A program made the position numbers and the translations under genes. A stretch of DNA of 64,000 bases. Origin: Micromonospora tarapacensis (GTDB lineage Bacteria > Actinomycetota > Actinomycetes > Mycobacteriales > Micromonosporaceae). Below the pieces are notes generated by a model that was not told the DNA's origin, searched no databases, and saw nothing but the letters and a program-made list of their open reading frames with translations. This document shows positions 38,616 through 45,353 of this stretch, in pieces; within the stretch, counting starts at the first letter, position 1; every line of letters starts with the position of its first letter. Location: contig NZ_JAHCDI010000004.1 in NCBI RefSeq assembly GCF_019697375.1, positions 545,324 to 609,323 on the forward strand. The letters are read 5' to 3'.

Positions 38616-38987
38616 ATGCAAGACGTGGGAACTGCGAAAGCTGCAACGCCTGTCGTCTCGCCACTCGCTGGTGAGCCGATCAAACGTGCCGACGCCGAAC
38701 GGCTCGCGGGAGTGCTGAAGGCATTCGCCGACCCGGCCCGGCTGCGCCTGCTCAGTCTGATCCAGTCCGCTCCGGAGGGCGAGGCGTCCGTGAGTGACCT
38801 CACCGCGCCGCTCGGTCTCTCCCAGCCGACCGTCAGCCATCACCTCCGGATCCTCACCGAGGCCGGTCTGCTCTCGCGCGAGAAACGTGGCGTCTGGGCG
38901 TACTACCGCCTGGTCCCGTCCGCGATCGCCGCGATCGCCGACCTGTTGACGCCGCCCCGCAAGCGGGCGACGAAGCGGGCTCGCTGA
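38616..38987 (+). CDS. ArsR-family winged-helix regulator
   Basis: 123-residue dimeric repressor type. The domain runs ADAERLAGVLKAFADPARLR, LLSLIQSAPEGEASVSDLTA, LGLSQPTVSHHLRILTEAGL and SREKRGVWAYYRLVPSAIAA. The usual alpha-3 metal motif (CxC) is replaced by ASVSDL, and the protein contains no cysteine, so it is unlikely to be a classical ArsR/SmtB metal sensor of that site class. No exporter or other obvious target is adjacent. It is divergent from acn and may share the AcnR-controlled region. Confidence 0.9.
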   Translation: MQDVGTAKAATPVVSPLAGEPIKRADAERLAGVLKAFADPARLRLLSLIQSAPEGEASVSDLTAPLGLSQPTVSHHLRILTEAGLLSREKRGVWAYYRLVPSAIAAIADLLTPPRKRATKRAR

Positions 38988-39244
38988 GCGGCACCGTCGA
39001 GTGGCCGCGCGGTCGCGGCGGGCTGACCGGATGATCCGGCGCGCTTCACCCACGTCCCGGCCGACGGTGCCCGAGGGCGCCGAGCTGGCGGACTCCGGGG
39101 CTGACCCGCCACTGCCGTCCGGCCCGCCGTCCCGCCGCGCAGCGATGCCGCCCGCAATGTCGGGATGTTGCCGCCTCGCGGTGGCGTGTCACGGCAACAT
39201 CCCCGATGTCGTCGTCGTGTCCCCGGGGTGGTTCGGGGGGGACG
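38988..39244. other. Non-coding gap after ArsR gene
   Basis: 257 bases without a supported gene. The stretch is GC-rich with scattered short inverted repeats and leads into the terminator of the C39-like peptidase gene. Nothing else is seen in it. Confidence 0.5.
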
Positions 39245-39279
39245 ACGAAGGGCCGGCCCCGGTGGGGTCGGCCCTTCGT
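39245..39279 (-). terminator. Terminator of C39-like peptidase gene
   Basis: ACGAAGGGCCGGCCCC (39245-39260) pairs with GGGGTCGGCCCTTCGT (39264-39279), a 16-base stem with a single G-T wobble and a three-base loop, 14 bases past the stop codon. Confidence 0.75.
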
Positions 39280-39292
39280 GGTGTTCGGTTGG

Positions 39293-39943
39293 TCAGGAGG
39301 TGGCGCTGTAGCCGCGGGTGGCGATCCAGTCGGCGAGGGCGTCGATGCTCACCCGGTAGGAGGCCTGGGCGGGGTCGGCGGAGTCGGCGATGGTGACCGT
39401 TTCGCCGTTGTCGTGGTAGCCCACGACGCTGATGTAGTGGCCGCCCTCGAAGCTGTGGGTGGTGCCGTCGGTGTCGGTGGCGGTGCCGGCGATGTTGGCG
39501 ACCACGGCTCGGCCGTCGTCGACGGTGCGGACGATGTCGTCGCGCAGCTTGTCGGTCTGCTTGTCGTCGGCCTTGGCGTCGGAGATCTCGACGGACTTGT
39601 AGACGTTCTTGCCGGTTTCCTTGTTCAGTACCGGGGTGATGTCGTTGATCGAGTTGGTGCCGGCTTCGGTGGTGCGCATCTCCTTGGCCATGGTGTCCAT
39701 GTCGATGTTTTTGCCCTGCACGCTGAGTGCGTTGCGGGCGGCGGCGGGGCCGCAGTAGTAGAAGTTCGGCTGTGCCTCGTAGCGGACGCCGAGTTCGCGC
39801 TCGCCGCCGGGCTTGCGGTCGGCCTGCACCTGCGTGGTCGCGGGAGCGGCCTGGGCGGCGATGGCGGGGCCGGCGATGCCGGCGGTGGTGGCGGCGGCAG
39901 CGGCGATGGTCAGTGCGGTCTTGCGCAGGATGGTGGTAGCCAT
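39293..39943 (-). CDS. Secreted C39-like cysteine peptidase
   Basis: 216-residue secreted protein. A signal peptide (MATTILRKTALTIAAAAATT, cleavage near AAQAAPA) precedes a papain-like C39-type domain. The catalytic cysteine is in PNFYYCGPAAARNALSVQ, the histidine in FEGGHYISVVGYHD, and the aspartate in VTIADSADPAQ. A C39 peptidase fused to or beside an ABC transporter cleaves bacteriocin leaders, but this one stands alone and is exported, so it may act on extracellular protein or the cell wall. An AAAGGTGTG ribosome site precedes the ATG. Confidence 0.9.
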   Translation of the reverse strand: MATTILRKTALTIAAAAATTAGIAGPAIAAQAAPATTQVQADRKPGGERELGVRYEAQPNFYYCGPAAARNALSVQGKNIDMDTMAKEMRTTEAGTNSINDITPVLNKETGKNVYKSVEISDAKADDKQTDKLRDDIVRTVDDGRAVVANIAGTATDTDGTTHSFEGGHYISVVGYHDNGETVTIADSADPAQASYRVSIDALADWIATRGYSATS

Positions 39944-40467
39944 GATGGTTCACACCTTTCGGTCGGGGTGCGCGCGGCTGCGCCCGCGTAGGGGGATGCG
40001 GGTGGGCCGTGCGTGAAGGGAAGGTGCTCCGACATTCGTCCGGCGCTCGGTGTCCGGGAGGTGTCGTCCGGGAGGGTGTAACGCGGGGTGGGCCGGGGCC
40101 ATTCCGGGGGCCTCGCGGGGAGGCCGATGCCCTGGCGGTGTCCGGAGGGTGCAACGCCCGGGGGTGGGGGTCGTTCCGGCCGGCCCGGGGGCGGCGCTCG
40201 GCGGCGCTCGTGGTTACGCCATGTACAACCACGGGATCGGCCCCGCGATTCCGCCGGCCGGATGGCCCCGGCCACGCCGCACGGGCCCGCATACCGGACG
40301 ATCCAGCATACTACGGACCCGGTGATTCGGACATCGGGCTCGTAACACCGTCCGAAGGGTGGGCACCCGCACCTGGCGCCTCGGGGGCCGATGGGCGGGG
40401 CGGTGTTTCCGGGTGGGGCGAGCGGGAAAGCCGGGCGGGCAGGAGGCCATGACCGAGGGGAGGGGCC
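39944..40467. repeat. G-rich intergenic region with direct repeats
   Basis: 524 bases without a supported gene. GTCCGGGAGGGTGTAACGC (40066-40084) recurs as GTCCGGAGGGTGCAACGC (40140-40157), with a partial copy at 40052-40060. The repeats lie 110-200 bases upstream of the C39-like peptidase gene and could be regulator sites. A lower-GC patch with -10-like words (GCATACTACGG) is at 40308-40318. Confidence 0.35.
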
Positions 40468-42141
40468 GTGTGGCAGCAGGTTAGCCCCACCACCACCCGC
40501 GAGCGACTGTCCCCGGTCGCCGGGGCGCCGCTGTGGTGTGACGCGCAGGACTTCGGGCTCCGGGGCGACGGAGTGACAAACGACCAGCCGGCGCTGGCGG
40601 CGTTGGTCGACCGCCTCGGCGAGGGGTATGCCGCCGACGGGCGGCCCCGCACCATCTACTGCCCTCCGGGGATCTACTCGATCCGGGACGCGGGCACGGT
40701 CTGGCGTAGCGGAGTGTCACTGCTCGGCGCGGGGCCGGGCGCGACCCGCTTCAGGCTGAGCAACGAGGGCAACCGCGCCGACCCGACGCCGCTGGCCTTC
40801 TGGACCACGGTGCAGCACGGCGCGGACCGCGACCGGCACATCGCCGACTGCACCTTCGCCGACTTCGAGATCGACGGTTCGGGTGTGGCCATGGCGCAGT
40901 ACAACTACCTGGCCAAGGGCCTCGGCCTCCAGTACGTCGTCCGGGGTGTCTTCCGCAACCTCTACATCCACCACACCGGCGCCAGCGGGCTGGGCTGCGA
41001 CTTCCTTCAGGACAGCCTGATCGACGGCGTGGTGGTGGTCGGCTGCGGGCGGCTGGACAACGGCGAGGAGATGGGTGGTGCGGGCATCGGCATCGGCATC
41101 GGCGGCTGGGGCGAGGTGGAGCGCTGCACCATCAGCAACTGCACCACGCTCGGCAACGGCACCAACGGGATCTTTCTGGAGTTGCAGAAGTCGTACTGGA
41201 CGCCGCCGCGCGGGTACCGCATCATCGGCTGCCACAGCCAGGCCAACCGGTTCGGGATCTCCGACTGGGGTGCCGACGGCCTGATCGTCTCCGCCTGCAC
41301 CCTGACCGGGAACCTGGAGGCCGGCTTCGACGTCTCCGCCAACGGCACGGCGGGGATCGCCGGCCGCGGCGGCATCCTGAGTGACTGCGTCATCGACCGC
41401 AACGTCCGCGACGGGGTCAGCATGGGCAACACCCCCGGGCCGTACGTCATCCGGGGCAACCGGATCAGCGGCAACGGTGGCTACGGCCACCACCAGCACG
41501 ACCTGGGCAACGGCTTCCAGGGTGCGGCGACGGACGTGGTGATCGACAGCAACGAGTTCTGGGACAACGGGCTGGACGCGATCCGGGTCGACCGGCCGAT
41601 GGTCGACGCGGCGGTGGTCGGCAACCGGATCCGCAACAACGGGCGGCAGTGCGCCCCGGCGGCCACCGGCTCCGGCGAGTCGGTGCGGTACGCCCGACGC
41701 GCCATGACGGACCGGGCCGCGGACTGGCCACCCGACGCGCACCGGGGCAAGGTGCTGAGGGTCGGTTCCCGCCTGGCGGTGGTGGTCGGCAACACCGACA
41801 CCGATCTGGATCTGGCCGACCTGCGACCGGACGCGGCGACCGCGTGGAACGAGGACGTGCCGCCACCGGGGGCCGGCTACGAGCTGCCGGGCGCGACGCC
41901 GGTGCGGGCGGGCGTCACGGTGAACGCGCACTTCGAGTCTGCGACCGTACGAGGGAACCGGATCTGGGACAACCGCGACCACCCCACCCAGAGCTACGGG
42001 TTGTGGATCACCGATCAGGGTTCCTGCGTCTCGTGCCGCGTCGAGGACAACGACCTCGCCGGCAACGCCGAGGGTGCGCTGCGGTTGGACAGTCCGCCGG
42101 TGGGCGGCCGTTGGGACCGCAACCACACCGAAGTGGACTGA
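40468..42141 (+). CDS. Right-handed parallel beta-helix protein (pectate-lyase-like fold)
   Basis: 557-residue protein with no signal peptide. The N-terminus WCDAQDFGLRGDGVTNDQPA is the capping motif common to pectate lyase superfamily proteins and phage-tail-like glycosidases. Coils of the helix recur as ISNCTTLGNGTNGIF, IIGCHSQANRFGISDWGADG, VSACTLTGNLEAGFDVSANG and VIRGNRISGNGGYGHHQHD. No catalytic residues can be named. It may be a polysaccharide lyase or epimerase or simply structural. The GTG at 40468 follows GAGGGGAGGGG. Its gene is convergent with the small membrane protein at 42157. Confidence 0.85.
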   Translation: MWQQVSPTTTRERLSPVAGAPLWCDAQDFGLRGDGVTNDQPALAALVDRLGEGYAADGRPRTIYCPPGIYSIRDAGTVWRSGVSLLGAGPGATRFRLSNEGNRADPTPLAFWTTVQHGADRDRHIADCTFADFEIDGSGVAMAQYNYLAKGLGLQYVVRGVFRNLYIHHTGASGLGCDFLQDSLIDGVVVVGCGRLDNGEEMGGAGIGIGIGGWGEVERCTISNCTTLGNGTNGIFLELQKSYWTPPRGYRIIGCHSQANRFGISDWGADGLIVSACTLTGNLEAGFDVSANGTAGIAGRGGILSDCVIDRNVRDGVSMGNTPGPYVIRGNRISGNGGYGHHQHDLGNGFQGAATDVVIDSNEFWDNGLDAIRVDRPMVDAAVVGNRIRNNGRQCAPAATGSGESVRYARRAMTDRAADWPPDAHRGKVLRVGSRLAVVVGNTDTDLDLADLRPDAATAWNEDVPPPGAGYELPGATPVRAGVTVNAHFESATVRGNRIWDNRDHPTQSYGLWITDQGSCVSCRVEDNDLAGNAEGALRLDSPPVGGRWDRNHTEVD

Positions 42142-42156
42142 CCGTCCTCGCTGCCC

Positions 42157-42345
42157 TCAGCCGGCCTCGTCCGGGCGGGAGACCACGCTGGCCTCCGCGT
42201 GTCGGTCGCGGAGCCGGGCCCGGATCTCCTCCGGGGTGTACGCCCGCCGCCGCCGCTCGGCTCGGGCGATCACCACGCCGGAGGCCGCGACACCGGCCAG
42301 CCCGGCCAATCCGAGGACCTTCCACCACCGCATTCGTTGCCGCAT
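42157..42345 (-). CDS. Small single-pass membrane protein, 62 residues
   Basis: MRQRMRWWKVLGLAGLAGVA begins with a basic/tryptophan interface and one transmembrane helix (about 8-26), followed by a charged tail RAERRRRAYTPEEIRARLRD. It is conserved in appearance with small Micromonosporaceae proteins, function unknown. A -10 box TACCCT (42357-42352 on the minus strand) ends seven bases before the ATG, so it should be leaderless. It is divergent from the gene at 42365 with only 19 bases between start codons. Confidence 0.7.
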   Translation of the reverse strand: MRQRMRWWKVLGLAGLAGVAASGVVIARAERRRRAYTPEEIRARLRDRHAEASVVSRPDEAG

Positions 42346-42350
42346 CCGCT

Positions 42351-42357
42351 TAGGGTA
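42351..42357. promoter_or_regulatory. Shared symmetric -10 element (TAGGGTA) driving two divergent genes
   Basis: TAGGGTA reads as TAGGGT on the plus strand and TACCCT on the minus strand, both fitting TAnnnT. The start codons lie nine bases downstream on one side (42365) and seven on the other (42345). Both messages would be leaderless or nearly so. Confidence 0.5.
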
Positions 42358-42364
42358 GTCCTTT

Positions 42365-43021
42365 ATGAGCATCAGCCTGGACGACGCGGTGGAGCTGACC
42401 CGCACCGGCGATCTGTGGGTCTTCCGCGGTCGCAGCGTGCCCGACCGCGCCATCCAGTTGACCACCAACAGCCCGGTCAACCACGTGGGCATGGCGGTGG
42501 TGCTGGACGACATGCCGCCACTGATGTGGCACGCCGAGTTGGGCCGGTCGCTGCCGGACATGTGGACCGGCAACCACCAGCGTGGCGTGCAGCTGCACGA
42601 CCTGCGGGACGCGGTCTGCATCTGGGCCAACCGGTACGGTCAGCGGGCGTGGCTGCGCCAGCTCGAACCGCCGGCCGACGTGGAGATGGAGCGCTCCGTG
42701 CTGCGGACCATCGCCCGGCTGGACGGTACGCCGTTCCCGTCCACGGCGCAGCTGACCTGGCGGTGGGTGCGGGGCCGGGTGCCGTCGCCGCGGTGGCCGG
42801 TTCCGTCGGCCCGGCGGCGCGTTCCGGCGGCTCGGGAGCTTGCGCTGGAGACCGCGTACTGCGCCGAGGTCGTCGCGGTCACCTACGAGGCGATGGGTCT
42901 GCTGCCGGCGGGGCGGCGGCCGAACTGGTACGACCCGGGTCGGTTCTGGAGCGGTGACGACCTCGGCCTGCACGGCGCCCGGCTGGGCAGCGAGATCGAG
43001 GTGGGGATCCCGCCGCGTTGA
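42365..43021 (+). CDS. Permuted papain-fold (YiiX / NlpC-P60-like) protein
   Basis: 218-residue soluble protein. The segment LWVFRGRSVPDRAIQLTTNS followed by NHVGMAVVLDD contains the histidine of the circularly permuted NlpC/P60 fold, and ALETAYCAEVVAVTYEAMGL contains the candidate catalytic cysteine. The order His-before-Cys marks the permuted (YiiX/LRAT-like) class, whose members act as amidases or acyl hydrolases on cell-wall or lipid substrates. The substrate is unknown. The start is an ATG directly downstream of a -10 box. Confidence 0.8.
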   Translation: MSISLDDAVELTRTGDLWVFRGRSVPDRAIQLTTNSPVNHVGMAVVLDDMPPLMWHAELGRSLPDMWTGNHQRGVQLHDLRDAVCIWANRYGQRAWLRQLEPPADVEMERSVLRTIARLDGTPFPSTAQLTWRWVRGRVPSPRWPVPSARRRVPAARELALETAYCAEVVAVTYEAMGLLPAGRRPNWYDPGRFWSGDDLGLHGARLGSEIEVGIPPR

Positions 43022-43058
43022 GGTTTCACCGGCGGGTGTGTCGGCAATTTCCTCCGGT

Positions 43059-43448
43059 GTGACTGCTTCCACCGATCTCGACACGCTGACTGACTTCTTC
43101 GACCGGTACGGCGTGGCCCTGACCGCCGGCGACCTGCCCGCGATCGCCGGCTGTTACGCGCTGCCCGGCCTGGTGGTCGCCGACACCTACAGCTTCTCGT
43201 TCAACTCGCCGGCAGCCGTGGCACTGTCCTTCGTGGGGGCCGCGCCGGACTACACCGAGCGTGAGCTCGTCGCCGCGCACGCCGACCTGGAGCAGGTGCA
43301 GCAGGTGTCCGCTCTGCTCACCGAGGTTGCCGTGCGCTGGGAGTTCCTGGACAGCCAGGGCCGGCAGGTTCCCGGCGAGCGCTACCGATACCTGCTGCGG
43401 AGCACCGGGGAGGGGCCGGTCATCTGCACGGTCGTGCGGACCGGCTGA
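43059..43448 (+). CDS. SnoaL/NTF2-like fold protein
   Basis: 129-residue protein with the NTF2-like pattern: DTLTDFFDRYGVALTAGDLP (helix), IAGCYALPGLVVADTYSFSF (pocket strand), and VAVRWEFLDSQGRQVPGERY followed by RYLLRSTGEG. Members bind small hydrophobic ligands or act as simple isomerases or cyclases; none is suggested by the context. The GTG at 43059 lacks a clear ribosome site but lies 38 bases after the preceding gene, so it may be co-transcribed. Confidence 0.75.
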   Translation: MTASTDLDTLTDFFDRYGVALTAGDLPAIAGCYALPGLVVADTYSFSFNSPAAVALSFVGAAPDYTERELVAAHADLEQVQQVSALLTEVAVRWEFLDSQGRQVPGERYRYLLRSTGEGPVICTVVRTG

Positions 43449-43602
43449 ACCACCGTCGGTGCCGCCCGCTCGCCCGCCGGCCGGGCGTACGGCCACGTTA
43501 CGGTTGGCGACTCCAACCGGTCGGACGGCACGGCGCCCGCCCGTTTCGCGTCCGGCGCCGGCGTGACTAGGCTGCGCGTCGGCGACGACGAGTGGGGACC
43601 TC

Positions 43603-44412
43603 ATGTCAGTGCGGCCGTCCGGTGACGAAACCGGTGAGCGGACCGGAGAGGCGGCCGGTGAACAGGATGGCGAGGCGGCCGGCCCGAAGGCCGGTGAACC
43701 GACCGGTGCTGGGCCGGTCGGGGCACGCACGTGGCCCAGGATGATCGCGTCCGCGCCGTGGGTGGTGGTCCTGGTCGGTGGCGCGGTGTTGACGGTGCTG
43801 CTGGTGGTCGCGGTGCTGTCGTTCCGTGGCTCGGAGCGCCCGACGGCCTGGGCGCCCGGCCCGCCGATGGTCCTTCCGAGCCCCGCGACGACGACGGACG
43901 GGGCGGTGCCGGCGCGGGATCCGGCGACCGCACCGGCCACTTCGTCCACCTCGGCCGTCCCGATCTCGCCGACCGCGCCGACAGGGCAGGCGGTGGGTCC
44001 GTCGTCCGCCTCGCCGGCACCGGCCCGAGCGTCGGATGCTCCTGTGTCGTCGAGCGAGCCTGAGCAGTCGCCGCCGGCCGCGGAGACCGGGGTGGTCGGC
44101 GCCAGCTACCAGGTGCAGGGTGGCGCGGACGCGGAGTCCTTCCAGGCCCAGTTGGTGGTCCGCAACGGCACCGGCCAGTCGAGTAAGTGGCTTGTGGAGT
44201 TGCGGTTCGGCGGCGGCGTCACCGGTGTCCGGGCCTCCAGCGGCCCGGGCGTGTCGGTGACCATCAGGGGCAGCGGTTGGTATCTGCTCAGCGGCACCGG
44301 CCCGCTCGACGCCGGCGGGCAGCAGTCGGTGCAGCTGCGGTTCAGCCGGACCGGGGGCGGGGAGTATCCGGCACAGTGCACGGTCAACGGAGCCGCTTGC
44401 GACGTGAGCTGA
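43603..44412 (+). CDS. Membrane-anchored protein with CBM2-like domain (copy 1)
   Basis: 269 residues: an acidic Gly/Glu-rich cytoplasmic start (1-45), one helix at about 49-72 (APWVVVLVGGAVLTVLLVVA), a long Pro/Ser/Ala/Thr-rich linker (75-165), and a C-terminal beta-sandwich. That domain (ASYQVQGGADAESFQAQLVV, SSKWLVELRFGG, a Cys pair CTVNGAACDVS at the end) resembles a CBM2/cellulose-binding fold. It would sit outside the membrane on a stalk. A -10 box TAGGCT is at 43568-43573. The next gene is a divergent paralog with the same architecture. Confidence 0.75.
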   Translation: MSVRPSGDETGERTGEAAGEQDGEAAGPKAGEPTGAGPVGARTWPRMIASAPWVVVLVGGAVLTVLLVVAVLSFRGSERPTAWAPGPPMVLPSPATTTDGAVPARDPATAPATSSTSAVPISPTAPTGQAVGPSSASPAPARASDAPVSSSEPEQSPPAAETGVVGASYQVQGGADAESFQAQLVVRNGTGQSSKWLVELRFGGGVTGVRASSGPGVSVTIRGSGWYLLSGTGPLDAGGQQSVQLRFSRTGGGEYPAQCTVNGAACDVS

Positions 44413-44502
44413 CCGCACTGTGGGGATGTCTGGGTGGGAGTCGGGGCTTTCCGGCGTAGCTGAAGATCGTTACGCTTGCCGGGCTGCCCGTTGAGGAGAG
44501 AC

Positions 44503-45210
44503 ATGTCCGGTATGCGTCGTGCTCCGCGCCAGTTCCCACCCTCCGGCTCTGCCGCCGTCGCATCCTCTTCGCCCTGGATCCTGGTGTCGGTCGGCGTCGT
44601 CATCATGGCGGTGCTGCTCATCGTCGCGATCGGCGCGTACCGCGGCCCCGGGCCTGACTACCAGCCGGGGCCGCCGGCCGCCGCCGTGCCGCTGCCGGAG
44701 CGGGCGTCGTCGGCGGCGCGGGAGGCACCGGCGCCGCTGTCGCCGGCGGTGCCGAGGCTGTCCCCGCGCCGGACCGACCCGCCGAGCCCCACCCCGACGG
44801 CGTCGCCGACGCCGGAACCGCCGGCCGCGTCATCGCCGTCCGCCGCACCGTCCGGTACGCCGGATGTCCCGTCCCCGCCGCCCATCGCGCCGCCGGCACC
44901 CCTGGAGGCGCGGTACCGGGTGCGGGACACCTTTCCGGGCGGCTTCATCGCCGAGGTGCTGATCCACAACACCTCGCACCGTGACGTGGGCTGGGTGGCG
45001 CGGGTGGAGTACCCGGGCGGCCGGGTGGTCACGGCCTGGCTGGAGGGCGTTCCACAGGGGACCTTCAACGGGACCGGCGGGACGCTGACCTACCGTAGTG
45101 GCCCGGATCTGCCGGCCGGCTCCGCGGTGGCGCTGCGCTTCCACATCGAGTTCGCCCATCCGCGCCCGGCGAGTTGCAGTGTCTCCGGGCGCTCCTGCCG
45201 CGGTCGGTAG
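44503..45210 (+). CDS. Membrane-anchored protein with CBM2-like domain (copy 2)
   Basis: 235-residue paralog of the preceding gene: short basic N-terminus, helix at about 28-48 (SPWILVSVGVVIMAVLLIVA), Pro-rich linker (50-140), then a CBM2-like beta-sandwich with YRVRDTFPGGFIAEVLIHNT, HRDVGWVARVEYPGG and the terminal cysteine pair CSVSGRSC. A TACGCT -10 box (44471-44476) and a GAGGAG ribosome site (44493-44498) precede the ATG, so it has its own promoter. It may bind polysaccharide at the cell surface. It is followed by the amylase-pullulanase gene. Confidence 0.75.
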   Translation: MSGMRRAPRQFPPSGSAAVASSSPWILVSVGVVIMAVLLIVAIGAYRGPGPDYQPGPPAAAVPLPERASSAAREAPAPLSPAVPRLSPRRTDPPSPTPTASPTPEPPAASSPSAAPSGTPDVPSPPPIAPPAPLEARYRVRDTFPGGFIAEVLIHNTSHRDVGWVARVEYPGGRVVTAWLEGVPQGTFNGTGGTLTYRSGPDLPAGSAVALRFHIEFAHPRPASCSVSGRSCRGR

Positions 45211-45246
45211 CGGACGGTCCGCGGTCGGGGGGCCTCCCCTTTCCGT

Positions 45247-45320
45247 CCTTGCGCAAGGGGACCGCCTTGTTGCGGGCGTGTTTGCAAGGCATTGCAGAAT
45301 GTTTCGGCAAGGGCTAGCGT
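45247..45320 (+). promoter_or_regulatory. Promoter and MalR-like operators of the amylase-pullulanase gene
   Basis: TTGCAG (45292-45297), a 17-base spacer and TAGCGT (45315-45320) form a promoter. CCTTGCGCAAGG (45247-45258) is a perfect palindrome, and TTTGCAAGGCATTGCAG (45281-45297) repeats TTGCAAG/TTGCAG over the -35 box. These resemble LacI-family MalR sites at Streptomyces amylase and maltose genes. The regulator gene is not in the window. Confidence 0.55.
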
Positions 45321-45353
45321 GCGGGCCAATCAGCGACCAGAGGAAGGCCGTCG

